A stretch of DNA of 64,000 nt from Pseudoalteromonas piscicida. GTDB taxonomy: Bacteria; Pseudomonadota; Gammaproteobacteria; Enterobacterales; Alteromonadaceae. The notes beneath the pieces are model-generated. The model saw only the letters and a program-made list of their open reading frames with translations. It was not told the origin of the DNA and made no database searches. The stretch is taken from contig NZ_CP011924.1 in the NCBI RefSeq assembly GCF_000238315.3, positions 1,404,501-1,468,500 of the forward strand, written 5' to 3'. Position 1 is the stretch's first letter, and each line of letters opens with the position of its first letter. Shown here piece after piece: positions 16,536 to 26,279 of the stretch. Position numbers and translations under genes: made by a program.

Positions 16536-17720
16536 ATGAGTAATTCAGCTTATTTTGGTGACTTCGGAGGCATGTTTGTGCCCGAGTTACTCGTACCTGC
16601 GTTAAAGCAGTTAGAACAGGAATTTTATAAATCACAAAAAGACCCAGAATTTCAGCAGGAGTTTTATCAACTTTTGAATGAATTTGCGGGTCGCCCAACA
16701 CCACTGACCAAGACACGCAACTTAGTTAAAAACCCTAAGGTCAAACTGTACTTAAAGCGTGAAGATTTACTTCACGGTGGTGCACACAAGACCAACCAAG
16801 TGTTAGGTCAAGCGCTCTTAACCAAACGTATGGGTAAAAAAGAAGTCATTGCTGAAACCGGCGCTGGACAACATGGTGTTGCAACCGCCCTAGCCTGCTC
16901 CTTACTCGGCTTAAAGTGCCGAGTATACATGGGGGCTAAAGATGTTAAGCGTCAGCAACCAAACGTATTTAGAATGCGTTTGATGGGTGCGGAAGTTATC
17001 CCAGTTACCGCTGGCTCAGGCACATTAAAAGACGCGGTAAATGAAGCATTACGTGACTGGTCTGCAAACTACAAAACGGCACATTATTTACTCGGCACGG
17101 CTGCAGGTCCTCACCCGTTCCCGACGATTGTCCGTGAGTTCCAAAAAATGATTGGTGAAGAGGCGAAACAACAAGTACTAAAAGCGGAAGGTCGTTTGCC
17201 TGATGCGGTTATCGCTTGTGTGGGCGGCGGCTCAAATGCTATTGGTATGTTCGCAGACTTTATTGACGAAAAAGACGTTAAATTAATCGGGGTGGAACCG
17301 GCTGGTAAAGGCCTAGATACCGATGAGCACGGCGCTGCACTATGTAAAGGAAGTAAAGGCATCTTGCACGGCGCCTATACCTATATCATGCAGAACAAAG
17401 ATGGCCAAATTGAAGAATCTTACTCTGTGTCAGCGGGTCTTGACTACCCAGCGGTTGGTCCACAACACGCCTACCTTCATGAAACAGGCCGCGCGCAGTA
17501 TGTTGGCATTACTGACACTGAAGCATTAAATGCCTTTCAAGCGCTTGCCAAACACGAAGGTATTATTCCAGCCTTAGAGTCGAGCCATGCTCTGGCATAC
17601 GCATTAAAATATGCAGAAGCGCAAACTGAAGAAACGGTGATTGTTGTTAACTTAAGTGGTCGCGGAGACAAAGACTTAGCTCACGTCCACCAGGTACTAT
17701 CTGAGCGAGGTGAACTATGA
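16536..17720 (+). CDS. trpB: Tryptophan synthase beta chain
   Basis: A 394-residue PLP enzyme that condenses indole with serine. The PLP lysine lies in [12 protein letters not shown] near residue 87; other motifs are AETGAGQHG near residue 109 and the phosphate-binding VGGGSNAIG near residue 232. ATG 16536 is preceded by GAGG with a five-base spacer and matches the family N-terminus ([12 protein letters not shown]). It overlaps trpA by four bases, fitting the alpha2-beta2 channelled complex. Confidence 0.94.
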   Translation: MSNSAYFGDFGGMFVPELLVPALKQLEQEFYKSQKDPEFQQEFYQLLNEFAGRPTPLTKTRNLVKNPKVKLYLKREDLLHGGAHKTNQVLGQALLTKRMGKKEVIAETGAGQHGVATALACSLLGLKCRVYMGAKDVKRQQPNVFRMRLMGAEVIPVTAGSGTLKDAVNEALRDWSANYKTAHYLLGTAAGPHPFPTIVREFQKMIGEEAKQQVLKAEGRLPDAVIACVGGGSNAIGMFADFIDEKDVKLIGVEPAGKGLDTDEHGAALCKGSKGILHGAYTYIMQNKDGQIEESYSVSAGLDYPAVGPQHAYLHETGRAQYVGITDTEALNAFQALAKHEGIIPALESSHALAYALKYAEAQTEETVIVVNLSGRGDKDLAHVHQVLSERGEL

Positions 17721-18523
17721 GACGTTATGACGCGATGTTCGCGCACTTAAATGAAAAAAGCCAAGGTGCATTCGTTCCTTTCGTAACGATTGGCGATCCC
17801 GATAAGGCACTCAGTATTGAGATCATCAAAAGCCTGATTGACGGTGGCGCTGATGCATTGGAGCTCGGTATTCCATTTTCCGATCCCATCGCCGATGGTC
17901 CGGTTATCCAAGCGGCTAACATCCGTGCATTAGAGCAAGATGTTAATACGCAAGACTGTCTTGAGATCATCGCTGAAATTCGTCGTTACAATAGCGATAT
18001 TCCAATTGGCTTGTTGCTTTACTCAAACTTGATTTTTGCTCGGGGTATTGAGCAGTTTTATCAAGACGCCAAAACTGCGGGTGTGGATTCTATCTTAGTT
18101 GCTGATGTGCCACTGCACGAAGCCAAACCGTTTAGGCTCACTGCAATGGCAAATGACATCGCGCCAATTTTCATTGCCACACCGAATGCCTGCGATGATA
18201 CGTTACGAGAATGCGCCACCCGAGGTCGTGGCTATACTTATTTACTTTCGCGCGCAGGCGTGACTGGCACAGAAACGACGGCACAAATGCCGGCAACAGA
18301 GATGATCACCAAACTTATCGAGTATCATGCTGCGCCGCCACTGCTAGGGTTTGGTATTTCTGAACCGGAGCATGTAAAGCATGCGATTAGCTCAGGTGCG
18401 GCAGGTGCAATTAGTGGCTCGGCGGTGGTGAAAATCATCGAAAAACATTTGGATGATCCTAGCACCATGTGCTTTGAGTTAAAAACCTTTGTTGAGCGAA
18501 TGAAAGCTGCAACGCAGAAGTAA
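17717..18523 (+). CDS. trpA: Tryptophan synthase alpha chain
   Basis: A 268-residue TIM barrel that cleaves indole-3-glycerol phosphate to indole for TrpB. Catalytic Glu is in [16 protein letters not shown] near residue 50 and catalytic Asp nearby in the same segment; the phosphate-binding LLGFGIS and [11 protein letters not shown] loops are near residues 210 and 231. It is the last gene of the operon. Its terminator has been split by an IS1182-family insertion starting 33 bases downstream. Confidence 0.94.
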   Translation: MRRYDAMFAHLNEKSQGAFVPFVTIGDPDKALSIEIIKSLIDGGADALELGIPFSDPIADGPVIQAANIRALEQDVNTQDCLEIIAEIRRYNSDIPIGLLLYSNLIFARGIEQFYQDAKTAGVDSILVADVPLHEAKPFRLTAMANDIAPIFIATPNACDDTLRECATRGRGYTYLLSRAGVTGTETTAQMPATEMITKLIEYHAAPPLLGFGISEPEHVKHAISSGAAGAISGSAVVKIIEKHLDDPSTMCFELKTFVERMKAATQK

Positions 18524-18534
18524 TATTACTTTCA

Positions 18535-18555
18535 AGCCAGTGTTAGACACTGGCT
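18535..18555. repeat. Left 21-bp target-site repeat of the IS element (terminator hairpin)
   Basis: The sequence from AGCCAGTG to CACTGGCT is a hairpin (8-bp stem, 5-base loop) and occurs again as a direct repeat at 20155-20175 on the far side of the IS. In this left copy the T tract has been replaced by the IS end. Confidence 0.85.
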
Positions 18556-18567
18556 CAGATTGATGAT

Positions 18568-18597
18568 AAACCCCGCTTTTTTAAGCGGGGTTTATTT
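18568..18597 (+). terminator. Terminator hairpin inside the IS left end
   Basis: AAACCCCGC / GCGGGGTTT stem with a T-rich loop and tail (TATTTTT). It can replace the interrupted trp terminator for rightward transcripts and would also shield the transposase from outside transcription. Confidence 0.75.
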
Positions 18598-18732
18598 TTC
18601 CCAGTTGTTGGAGCAGTTTTCTCTGCCGTAAGTTTCAGCGTTGGTTTTTTGTGTTGGCTAGGCTAATTATTGTGATTTGGTGTGTCCAAGATCGTTTTGA
18701 GGGCTTTTAGGGGGAGTTTTCGAGGTTTTTTG

Positions 18733-20079
18733 CTAGTGTGCAGCCATGAGCGCCATTTTCTTCATATTTTGACATGCCGCTGCTAACAAGCACTGCGCGG
18801 TCACTTTTGACAGACCTCTATATCTGCAGTAGCGATGTCCATGATGTTGTTTCGCATCAGCGAAGCTTCTTTCCACCGTTTCGGCTCGTCGTCGATAGAG
18901 CTTTTTACCCCAGTCGCTCAGCCTAATCGCATTGGCGTTTTCTACGCTCGATTGCCAAACATGCCGCGTTATAACTTTGGTTTGATTTTTACTGGCTGTA
19001 CATTGATTTCTGACTGGACAGCGTCCACATTTGCTCGGGTCGGAATGATAGTGACGATAGCCTGTTCGGCTTGTTGTTTTGTAGATTAGAGTTTCACCTT
19101 GCGGGCACAGGTAAGTATCTGTATCGGCTTGATATTGATACTCACGTTTGGCGAAGTAGCCTTTCTTTTTATTTGGTCTTCGATACCCCAGCACGCCAAC
19201 TAATTGCCTTTCTTCCAGATTGTGGCATACCGCGGCGGTAAAATAGCCTGCATCTAGCCCAACCGCGATAGGGTTGAGTGCAAAGGTATCGAGCGCTCTG
19301 TCGAGTCGACTGATAATAGGTTGTGAGTCATGGACATTGCCTGCGGTGGCGTGTGTATCAACAATAATGCCGTGTTTACCATCCACAATTCGATGGTCTA
19401 GATAGAAGAACCCTTTTGGCTTTTCATCCCGTACCATAAACCCGCTATCTGGGTCGGTGCGGCTGACTTTGGTTGGTTTTGTGCAAGTTGTTTCTTCCTT
19501 ACACTTCAGGGGCTTTTTTCCTTCACCCTCCCGGTCTTGCAGTACTGCTTCGTTCAATTGCTCTACATACACTGAAGGACTGACTTTTAAGTCTTCTATG
19601 TCATAGCGCTTTTTATTGGCATTGGCTTTGAGGTGTGTACTGTCAGCAAATAAGCTATAGCCACCTATGAGTTTTTGTTTCATCGCTTGGCGGACAATGT
19701 TATCGAAGATGGATTGATAAATATTGCTGTCTTTAAAGCGCTTTATGCGGTTTTGGCTTAGCGTCGAGTGGTGGATGACATCTTCAGTTAGTCCCATACC
19801 TAAAAACCAACGATATGCGACATTGACTTGGATTTCCTTAATCAAGCGACGCTCGCTTTGAATGCCAAACAGGTATCCAAGAAATAAAATCTTGAACATT
19901 CGCACTGGGTCAACCGCTGGGCGACCATTGTTTTTACAGTAGAGATGGGCGACTTCATCGCGGATGAATTCGAAATCAATCGCAAGGTCAATCAGGCGAA
20001 CTAAATGGTCTTTTGGAACCAATTGGTCGATAGCAACCATTTCTAGTTCATATTGCTGAGGGGTTTTGTCTTTAAGCAT
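18733..20079 (-). CDS. IS1182-family transposase
   Basis: A 448-residue DDE transposase. The N-terminal helical domain (PVRMFKILFLGYLFGIQSER, near residue 56) is typical of the family. Catalytic residues are visible in order: Asp in FADSTHLKAN near residue 146, Asp in VGLDAGYFTA near residue 277, and Glu in RRAETVERSFADAK near residue 400. A cysteine cluster (CGRCPVRNQC) precedes the last motif. The frame is intact, so the element may still be active. Confidence 0.9.
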   Translation of the reverse strand: MLKDKTPQQYELEMVAIDQLVPKDHLVRLIDLAIDFEFIRDEVAHLYCKNNGRPAVDPVRMFKILFLGYLFGIQSERRLIKEIQVNVAYRWFLGMGLTEDVIHHSTLSQNRIKRFKDSNIYQSIFDNIVRQAMKQKLIGGYSLFADSTHLKANANKKRYDIEDLKVSPSVYVEQLNEAVLQDREGEGKKPLKCKEETTCTKPTKVSRTDPDSGFMVRDEKPKGFFYLDHRIVDGKHGIIVDTHATAGNVHDSQPIISRLDRALDTFALNPIAVGLDAGYFTAAVCHNLEERQLVGVLGYRRPNKKKGYFAKREYQYQADTDTYLCPQGETLIYKTTSRTGYRHYHSDPSKCGRCPVRNQCTASKNQTKVITRHVWQSSVENANAIRLSDWGKKLYRRRAETVERSFADAKQHHGHRYCRYRGLSKVTAQCLLAAACQNMKKMALMAAH

Positions 20080-20154
20080 GGTGAACTCCCTAAACTCACT
20101 ACGCTTATTAGATCAAAGGGCTAGATCTGTGTCCAGCCCTTTTTCAACAGTCTG

Positions 20155-20175
20155 AGCCAGTGTTAGACACTGGCT
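20155..20175 (+). terminator. Right copy of the trp/hup terminator hairpin (IS target repeat)
   Basis: The hairpin AGCCAGTG / CACTGGCT is followed here by TTTTCTT, so this copy keeps the T tract and is the original rightward terminator of the trp operon. The same hairpin at 18535 lost its tail through the IS insertion. Confidence 0.8.
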
Positions 20176-20185
20176 TTTCTTAGCA

Positions 20186-20458
20186 TTAACGCAAGTTATC
20201 TTTTAAGGCTTTAGCTGGCTTAAACAATACCTTGTTTTGTCCCTCAATGGTGATGGTCTCACCTGTTTGAGGATTACGTCCTTGCTTTGGGGGATGATAA
20301 CTTAACGCGAATGTCCCAAGTCCATTAATTTGCATCTGATCGCCTTCTGACAAGCGCTTTTTAGTGGCCTGTAAAATGACATTTAACACCGCCTGTGAAT
20401 CTTTCTTTGTTAATCCACTAATTTCCGCCATTTTTGTAACTAAATCGCTCTTATTCAT
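20186..20458 (-). CDS. HU-family DNA-binding protein
   Basis: A 90-residue HU/IHF-type protein that bends DNA as a dimer. It has the N-terminal helix MNKSDLVTKMAEISGLTKKD and the signature GLGTFALSYHPPKQGRNPQTGE near residues 46-67, including the DNA-wedging proline region (GRNPQTG). The gene is monocistronic and convergent with trp. HU and IHF subunits cannot be separated safely; sequence looks closer to HU. Confidence 0.88.
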   Translation of the reverse strand: MNKSDLVTKMAEISGLTKKDSQAVLNVILQATKKRLSEGDQMQINGLGTFALSYHPPKQGRNPQTGETITIEGQNKVLFKPAKALKDNLR

Positions 20459-20580
20459 GCAAATACCTCTGAACCATTGAATGAGCGCAGCAGGCTATGG
20501 GTTTCATCAAAGAAAGTCAATGTTGATGTTCTCGCCGTATCTTGGTAAAACCCTTACAACCAACTTTGTTAGGATAAAAA

Positions 20581-21150
20581 ATGTCATTTTTAATTGAGTA
20601 CTTACCGCTCATCTTATTTTTTGCGGTTTATAAGTTTGTCGATATTTTTTGGGCAACGGGAGTGCTAATCATCGCCTCTCTTATACAGGTCGCACACCAA
20701 TACATCACTAAGCGCGAAGTCGCAAAACGTCATTGGGTATTCTTAGCGATTGCATTGATCCTTGGTGGGATGACGATTTTCTTCCATGATGAGCAGTTTA
20801 TTAAATGGAAAGCCACGATTATTTATGCCATTTTAGGTGCGGCACTGCTCATATCCAGATACCTGTTTAATAAAAACTTGGTAAAAGGCGCACTCGAAGG
20901 CGTATTAAAGTCAGTTGCTGAAAAGGAAAAAAGCGAGATTGATATTGATTTACCAGCCAAAGACTGCGACCAATTAAATCTATTTTGGGCAGTATTACTT
21001 TTCTTCATCGCAGGCCTAAACCTTTACGTTGCGTACCACTTCTCTCTTGATTTTTGGGTGAACTTTAAAGTCTTTGGTTTAATTGGGATCACCTTCGTTG
21101 CACTCCTCTTTACCATGTTTAAAATTCAAAAATATTTACCTGAAGAGTAA
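20581..21150 (+). CDS. yciB: YciB/IspZ-family inner-membrane septation protein
   Basis: A 189-residue protein with about five to six hydrophobic segments, beginning MSFLIEYLPLILFFAVYKFVDIFWATG, the typical YciB start. YciB (also called IspA/IspZ in some species) affects cell division and envelope integrity; its biochemical role is not settled. The length equals the family's usual ~180 residues. It follows the trp region as in other gammaproteobacteria and is separated from the CPBP gene by 90 bases. Confidence 0.88.
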   Translation: MSFLIEYLPLILFFAVYKFVDIFWATGVLIIASLIQVAHQYITKREVAKRHWVFLAIALILGGMTIFFHDEQFIKWKATIIYAILGAALLISRYLFNKNLVKGALEGVLKSVAEKEKSEIDIDLPAKDCDQLNLFWAVLLFFIAGLNLYVAYHFSLDFWVNFKVFGLIGITFVALLFTMFKIQKYLPEE

Positions 21151-21240
21151 CCATTCAAGGTTCATCTGCAGCTGCTATAGTTAACGAGTGAGAGCTAACT
21201 ATAGCGGCTTGTAGCCGCCAAATATTTTGGGGAACCAACC

Positions 21241-21882
21241 TTGAACGCAAGCCAATACCGGTGGTGTGAACTCGTATTTGTATTCTTTGTCCTGCCCATT
21301 GTCGCTTATCAATTCCGTGATCACCTCAACAATTGGCTTTTTCCAGCACTGATCATTTTAATGGCAGTCTGTACCCATTTACTACTAACCGACCCCCATT
21401 TCAAACGATTTAGGTTAACCAGTTTGGGAGAGTTTTCGTCCGTCAAAAAACGTTTATTCACCACGTTTTTCGCAGGTGCGATGTTTTCAGCCATGCTCTA
21501 TGGTTTAGTTAGTCAAGGAAATTGGTTTTCCCTGCCGCTCAATTCACCCAGCGATTGGTTATTATTATTAATTGCCTACCCTATTCTTTCCGTCTTACCA
21601 CAAGAATTAATTTTTAGGAGCTACTTCTTTCATCGCTATAAAAGGATTTTACCGAATAAGAACAATCGAGTTTTGCTAAGTGCATTAGTGTTTGCGCTTG
21701 CGCACTGCGTCTACGACAACTGGATAGCCGTGGCGTTATCTTTTGTTGGAGGGCTACTATTTTCTTATACCTACGCACATAGTCGCTCGCTTGCGGTGTG
21801 TGTGTTAGAGCATAGCCTGTGGGGGCTGTGGATGTTTACAATAGGAATTGGGCAGTACTTAGATTCGGGCGTGAAATTTTAG
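21241..21882 (+). CDS. CPBP-family intramembrane metalloprotease
   Basis: A 213-residue membrane protein with about six hydrophobic segments. The CPBP (Abi/Rce1-like) motifs are present: QELIFRSYFFHRYK near residue 121 (Glu and Arg), ALVFALAHCVYDN near residue 148 (His), and a final VLEHSLWG (His). Such proteins process prenylated or signal-type peptides in other organisms; the substrate here is unknown. A TTG start at 21241 is supported by GGGGA seven bases upstream and by the lack of any in-frame ATG before residue ~42. Confidence 0.75.
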   Translation: MNASQYRWCELVFVFFVLPIVAYQFRDHLNNWLFPALIILMAVCTHLLLTDPHFKRFRLTSLGEFSSVKKRLFTTFFAGAMFSAMLYGLVSQGNWFSLPLNSPSDWLLLLIAYPILSVLPQELIFRSYFFHRYKRILPNKNNRVLLSALVFALAHCVYDNWIAVALSFVGGLLFSYTYAHSRSLAVCVLEHSLWGLWMFTIGIGQYLDSGVKF

Positions 21883-21954
21883 TGGCTTAGTGGAGAATAA
21901 ACATCGGCGCATTAATACGCCGATGTCATCGTAGCCATAACGAATGTCCTGCAG

Positions 21955-23379
21955 CTAGAAGCCAAAGATACTGAATGCAAAATACTTGGTTGCAACGGTA
22001 TTAATAAAAATAGCCAACAGGATCACAGGGATGAATGTAGATAGAGAGAAATTAATATATTTCTCAGTAAAGCTACCTACGTACCCTTCTGAGCCTTGCG
22101 CTAATTCTTCATTCAAACCAGATTTTTTCCAGCGATAAGTAACGAATAGACACAACAGCAAACCATTCAACGGTAAAATAGTATCGTAAAACACGTCGTA
22201 AATTAGGTCAAAGAAGCTCTTCTGAGCATCGCCATAACTTACAAAACTTGTAAGCCAGTCCACCATTCCAAAAGACATAGTAGATAACACAGTCAAAATA
22301 CCTGTGGTCAACGCTAAGATAATCAGTGCCTTTTTACGTGAAATACATTTTTCTTCCATCAACGTCGCGGTAGGCACCTCGACAATTGACACAAGCGACG
22401 TTATCGCGGCAAAGAAAACCAGCAAAAAGAAAGTACCTGCAACAATTGAAGCACCGACGTAACCAATGTCATCTTGTAAAGCCAATAACAATTTAGGTAA
22501 GTAATCGAAAATCATAGATACTGAAGAGTCCGATAACTTACTTGGATCTGTATTCGGATTAAAACTAAAGATAGCCGGAAGTACCATCAAACCTGCAATG
22601 AATGCCACTAATGAATCTGTAATAGCGACCATTTTAGAGCTACCGACAATGTCGTCTTTCTTAGAAATATAGGAAGCATAGGTGATCAATATACCCATAC
22701 CTAAAGACAGTGAAAAGAACGCCTGTGATAACGCGCCATTTAGCACACTTGCATTCATCTTTTCGAAGTCAGGAACGATGTAATAGCGTACACCTGCCAT
22801 CGCGTTATCAAGGGTTAGCACGTATGCGACAAGGCCAATCAACATGACAAATAACGCTGGCATGAGTAACTTAGCCGCTTTTTCAATCCCTTCTTTTACA
22901 CCGCCAACCAAAATAAGGTTAACAATAACGCCCACAATCAACATGTAGATGAAAACATTGGTATCGTTGATAAAAGTACCAAAGTACTTCGGAGAGGCGA
23001 GTACATCTAAGTTACCTAAAGCTGTTTGCGCTAAAAAGCCAAAAATCCAAACGGTAATAACCATATAGAAGACGGCAATCATAAACGGCGTGAGTACAGC
23101 CAAGAATCCAGCTATTGACCACTTTTTATCATGATTAGATAGTAGCTTATATGCGCCAAACGGGTCTTTTTGGGCTTTCCTACCCATTGCCATTTCGGCC
23201 ATCATGACAGGTAAACAGATAAACACTACAAATAGTGCATAGATTAGTAAAAATGCCCCACCACCATTTTTTGCGGCGGAAACAGGAAAGCCGACTAAGT
23301 TACCAATACCAACAGCAGAACCCGCAGCGGCAAGGATAAACCCTAATCGAGAGCTAAAATGCTCACGGTTTGCACTCAT
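21955..23379 (-). CDS. Sodium-dependent NSS/SNF-family transporter
   Basis: A 474-residue transporter with about 11-12 membrane segments. The family signature SRLGFILAAAGSAVGIGNLVGFP lies near residues 9-31 and contains the unwound TM1 segment that binds sodium and substrate. Family members import amino acids or related solutes with Na+, as expected in a marine bacterium; the substrate cannot be read from the sequence. ATG at 23379 is preferred to an upstream in-frame TTG because AAGG lies at normal spacing before the ATG. Confidence 0.88.
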   Translation of the reverse strand: MSANREHFSSRLGFILAAAGSAVGIGNLVGFPVSAAKNGGGAFLLIYALFVVFICLPVMMAEMAMGRKAQKDPFGAYKLLSNHDKKWSIAGFLAVLTPFMIAVFYMVITVWIFGFLAQTALGNLDVLASPKYFGTFINDTNVFIYMLIVGVIVNLILVGGVKEGIEKAAKLLMPALFVMLIGLVAYVLTLDNAMAGVRYYIVPDFEKMNASVLNGALSQAFFSLSLGMGILITYASYISKKDDIVGSSKMVAITDSLVAFIAGLMVLPAIFSFNPNTDPSKLSDSSVSMIFDYLPKLLLALQDDIGYVGASIVAGTFFLLVFFAAITSLVSIVEVPTATLMEEKCISRKKALIILALTTGILTVLSTMSFGMVDWLTSFVSYGDAQKSFFDLIYDVFYDTILPLNGLLLCLFVTYRWKKSGLNEELAQGSEGYVGSFTEKYINFSLSTFIPVILLAIFINTVATKYFAFSIFGF

Positions 23380-23599
23380 TGCAATCAACCTTATTATTAT
23401 TTTCTACAAATATCCGAAGGACTCTACCAGTCAAGCTGAGTGTTTTCAAGTTTAAATGTCTAATCACTGAAAAACTCTGTGTACATTTACTTTTGCACTG
23501 AGGGCGTTTTATCATAGTATTGATAAACGGCCCTGAAAAGCCGACAAAATACATAAAAATAACAATAATAACCTAGAAACCAATCTGGAACTAATACTT

Positions 23600-23899
23600 A
23601 TGCTTTACATGATCTATTCAACCGACGCTGAAAATTCATTAGCAAAACGTCTTGCTACGCGCCCTGCTCACTTAGCGCGTTTAGAAGAATTAAAACAACA
23701 AGGTCGATTGTTTGCTGCAGGCCCGTTACCAGCTATTGACTCGGAAGATCCCGGTGAAGCGGGTTTTACGGGTTCTTTGGTTATTGCTGAGTTTGAAAAC
23801 TTAGAAAGTGCGCAGCAATGGGCGAGCGCCGATCCCTATATTGATGCTGGTGTCTATACTGCTAGTATTGTAAAACCGTACAAGCGAGTTCTGCCATAA
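23600..23899 (+). CDS. YciI-family protein
   Basis: A 99-residue ferredoxin-like dimeric alpha/beta-barrel protein ([25 protein letters not shown]) with the conserved His and Asp of the YciI family (RPAHLARL, and [11 protein letters not shown]). E. coli YciI has no firmly established physiological role. It stands alone between the transporter and the PepSY gene. Confidence 0.85.
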   Translation: MLYMIYSTDAENSLAKRLATRPAHLARLEELKQQGRLFAAGPLPAIDSEDPGEAGFTGSLVIAEFENLESAQQWASADPYIDAGVYTASIVKPYKRVLP

Positions 23900-24007
23900 A
23901 AGTTTACTGAACGTTAAGTTCAGCAAAGGTTAATTACAAAAGCACTAAATTTGTTTGAGATTTATGAAGTTTAGACACTTAGTATCTATGAAACTGTGGA
24001 GCTTAAA

Positions 24008-24265
24008 ATGCGATTGCAACTCACTCTCTTAGCGTTGATCTTGGCGTTCGCTTCGAGTGTAGCAGACGCCAATAGCCGCAATGATAAGAATGTAAAGACG
24101 ATTACAAAAAAAGAAGCTGTGTCTCTGGCGCTTGATAAGTATGCTGGGAAGACGCTTAAGATTTCTGAAGAAAATCAGTTTTTTGTGGTAAGAATTCTCC
24201 AACCAGATGGTCGAATTGTTGACTTAAAAGTCAACAAGAAGACAGGTGAAGTAAATAAGGACTAA
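24008..24265 (+). CDS. PepSY-domain secreted protein
   Basis: An 85-residue protein with a signal peptide (MRLQLTLLALILAFASSVADA) followed by one PepSY-like module (KKEAVSLALDKYAGKTLKISEEN, then GRIVDLKVNKKTGEV). ATG at 24008 was chosen because GGAG lies six bases upstream; a GTG at 23996 overlaps that box. It is two bases before the response regulator gene, so all are one operon. PepSY proteins next to PhoPQ-type systems often act in signal sensing or protease inhibition; the role here is inferred. Confidence 0.8.
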   Translation: MRLQLTLLALILAFASSVADANSRNDKNVKTITKKEAVSLALDKYAGKTLKISEENQFFVVRILQPDGRIVDLKVNKKTGEVNKD

Positions 24266-24267
24266 GG

Positions 24268-24942
24268 ATGCGTATTTTAGTTATCGAAGACGATATTCAA
24301 CTAGCAGAAAACCTGCGAAATGCATTAGAGAAAGAAAAATATAGCGTTGACTTGTGTCATGATGGTGAGTCTGGATTATTTCACCTTGAAGAATATCCGT
24401 TAGATATGGCAGTGATCGATCTCGGTTTGCCAAAACTTGACGGTATTGAAATTATCCGTAGAGCACGTGCTAACGGCGTTAAGATCCCTATTTTAATCTT
24501 AACGGCACGTGATCGCTGGCAAGACAAGGTAGAAGGCCTTGATGCTGGAGCTGATGACTACCTCACTAAACCGTTTCATGTTGAAGAACTGATTGCGCGC
24601 TGTAATGCACTGATTAGACGTAGCGCTGGACAAGCAAATCCAGAGATTTGTATTGGGCCAATCAAAATCCATACTCGCTCACAGCAAGTCTGGGTTAACG
24701 ATAACGAGCTATCACTAACGGCCTATGAATATAAAGTTTTAGAATACTTAATGGTTAACCCACAAAAAGTTATTTCTAAATCTGAACTCACAGAGCACAT
24801 ATACGATCAGGACTTTGACTTAGACTCTAACGTTATTGAAGTGTTTGTCTTAAGACTGCGTAAAAAGCTAGACCCTGATGGCACTCTGAACCCTGTTGAA
24901 ACCCTTAGAGGACGTGGATATAGGTTCAAAAATCAGTGGTAA
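24268..24942 (+). CDS. OmpR/PhoP-family response regulator
   Basis: A 224-residue two-domain regulator. The receiver domain has the acidic pair EDD at residues 7-9, phospho-acceptor Asp in VIDLGLPKLDG near residue 51, Thr in LTARD and Lys in TKPFH near residue 102. The C-terminal winged helix contains LTAYEYKVLEYLM and VEVFVLRLRKKL, ending with the usual RGRGYRF. It is closest in look to PhoP/QseB-type regulators. It overlaps the kinase gene by seven bases. Confidence 0.9.
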   Translation: MRILVIEDDIQLAENLRNALEKEKYSVDLCHDGESGLFHLEEYPLDMAVIDLGLPKLDGIEIIRRARANGVKIPILILTARDRWQDKVEGLDAGADDYLTKPFHVEELIARCNALIRRSAGQANPEICIGPIKIHTRSQQVWVNDNELSLTAYEYKVLEYLMVNPQKVISKSELTEHIYDQDFDLDSNVIEVFVLRLRKKLDPDGTLNPVETLRGRGYRFKNQW

Positions 24943-26279
24943 ACAGCTCTCAAATTTCGCTTAAAATAAGACAAGGATTTATCCTTGTCTTTGTGCTTAT
25001 TATTGCCCTTCCCGCGCTGTTTTTCTCCGTGGGCAGGGCTTATTATTCTTCTTTAGTCGATGCGACTGAAAAAACATTGGAAGCCCACCTCTACTCACTT
25101 ATCTCTGAAGTCGAATTTGTCTCTAACGGACTCGAAATGCCTCGCAGTATTCTTGCACCTGAGTTAAACAGACTGAATTCTGATACTTATGCTCTGGTCT
25201 ATCAAGATAACTCCCTCGTTTGGTATTCCGAGTCGGCTGTAAATCTCTCAATTTCACCTGACTTTTCAGAAAACCAAGCTGGAGCATCTGAGTTTAAACG
25301 AGTTGAATATAATGGTGTACTGTTTTGGCAACTTAGCCTAACTGTTATTCTCGGAAATGCAGAGCAATCGCAGCAAGCCCGCTTTGTGCTTTTAAAGAAA
25401 AATGACGCGCTGATGGAGTTAATGTCAGGGTTTAGAAACACCTTGGTCAACTGGATGCTGGTTATGGGTGTGGTGATAGCAGGATTGATGGCATTTGGGT
25501 TTGTATGGAATGCAAGGCCGTTACAGCGATTGGATAAAGAAATTAAAGAGATTGAGGCTGGCGAGCGCGATAAGATCACGGGTCTTTACCCCGTCGAACT
25601 CCTAACAATCAAATCCGACTTAAACCTACTATTGGAATCTCAAAAGCGTCAAAAAGAGAGATATAGAGCGTCACTTAGCGACCTTGCGCACGCGTTAAAA
25701 ACGCCCCTTGCGGTGATTAAATCCAGTCCACTGGCAAAAGATGCAGACGCTCAGGAGCAACTAGACAGAATCAATGCGATGATCGAACATCAATTGAAAC
25801 GTGCTGCAACGGGTGCATCCGATACATGGAAGAAGCAAACATCAGTAAAACCCGTACTAGACTCAATACTCAACGCCATGACTAAAGTGTATCACGACAA
25901 GCACATTCAATTTTCCTCCGAATGTGGTGAGGAGGTTGCATTTCTTGGCGATAAAACGGACTTAATGGAAATTCTTGGTAATATTATAGATAACGCCTGT
26001 AAAGCATGTGGTTCCTTGGTCGATATAAAAGTAAGTGCACCTAAAAAGCGCCTACTAATCATAGAAGTAGAAGATGATGGCCCAGGCATTCCAGAGCATC
26101 GCCGCTCAGAGCTGCTGACCAGAGGTGCAAGATTAGACACCTATGAAGCTGGCCACGGCGTAGGAATGGCTATCGTATCTGATTTAGTTAAGTCATATCA
26201 TGGCTTGATGCAAATCGGTACTTCCCAACATGGTGGCGCAAAATTTACGATAGAGTTTAACCATGAAAAGAATAATTAG
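24936..26279 (+). CDS. PhoQ-like sensor histidine kinase
   Basis: A 447-residue membrane kinase that starts with GTG. Two membrane segments (~residues 13-32 and ~170-190) flank a ~135-residue periplasmic sensor region. A linker with NARPLQRLDKEIKEIEAGE (HAMP-like) leads to the dimerisation motif SDLAHALKTPLAVIKSS with the phospho-His near residue 251. The ATPase domain shows N-box NIIDNACKAC, G1 DDGPGIP and G2 GHGVGMAIV. The stimulus is unknown. It overlaps the next gene by 17 bases. Confidence 0.88.
   Translation: MVNSSQISLKIRQGFILVFVLIIALPALFFSVGRAYYSSLVDATEKTLEAHLYSLISEVEFVSNGLEMPRSILAPELNRLNSDTYALVYQDNSLVWYSESAVNLSISPDFSENQAGASEFKRVEYNGVLFWQLSLTVILGNAEQSQQARFVLLKKNDALMELMSGFRNTLVNWMLVMGVVIAGLMAFGFVWNARPLQRLDKEIKEIEAGERDKITGLYPVELLTIKSDLNLLLESQKRQKERYRASLSDLAHALKTPLAVIKSSPLAKDADAQEQLDRINAMIEHQLKRAATGASDTWKKQTSVKPVLDSILNAMTKVYHDKHIQFSSECGEEVAFLGDKTDLMEILGNIIDNACKACGSLVDIKVSAPKKRLLIIEVEDDGPGIPEHRRSELLTRGARLDTYEAGHGVGMAIVSDLVKSYHGLMQIGTSQHGGAKFTIEFNHEKNN

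Larger units (their letters stand above)
18556..20154 (-). mobile_element. IS1182-family insertion sequence (1599 bp)
   Basis: Bounded by imperfect inverted repeats CAGATTGATGATAAA and, from the other end, CAGACTGTTGAAAAA (12 of 15 match). It contains one transposase gene on the minus strand and is flanked by 21-bp direct repeats that are a complete terminator hairpin. Element boundaries are inferred from where the direct repeats end. A strong internal hairpin at 18568-18597 lies near the left end. Confidence 0.85.
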
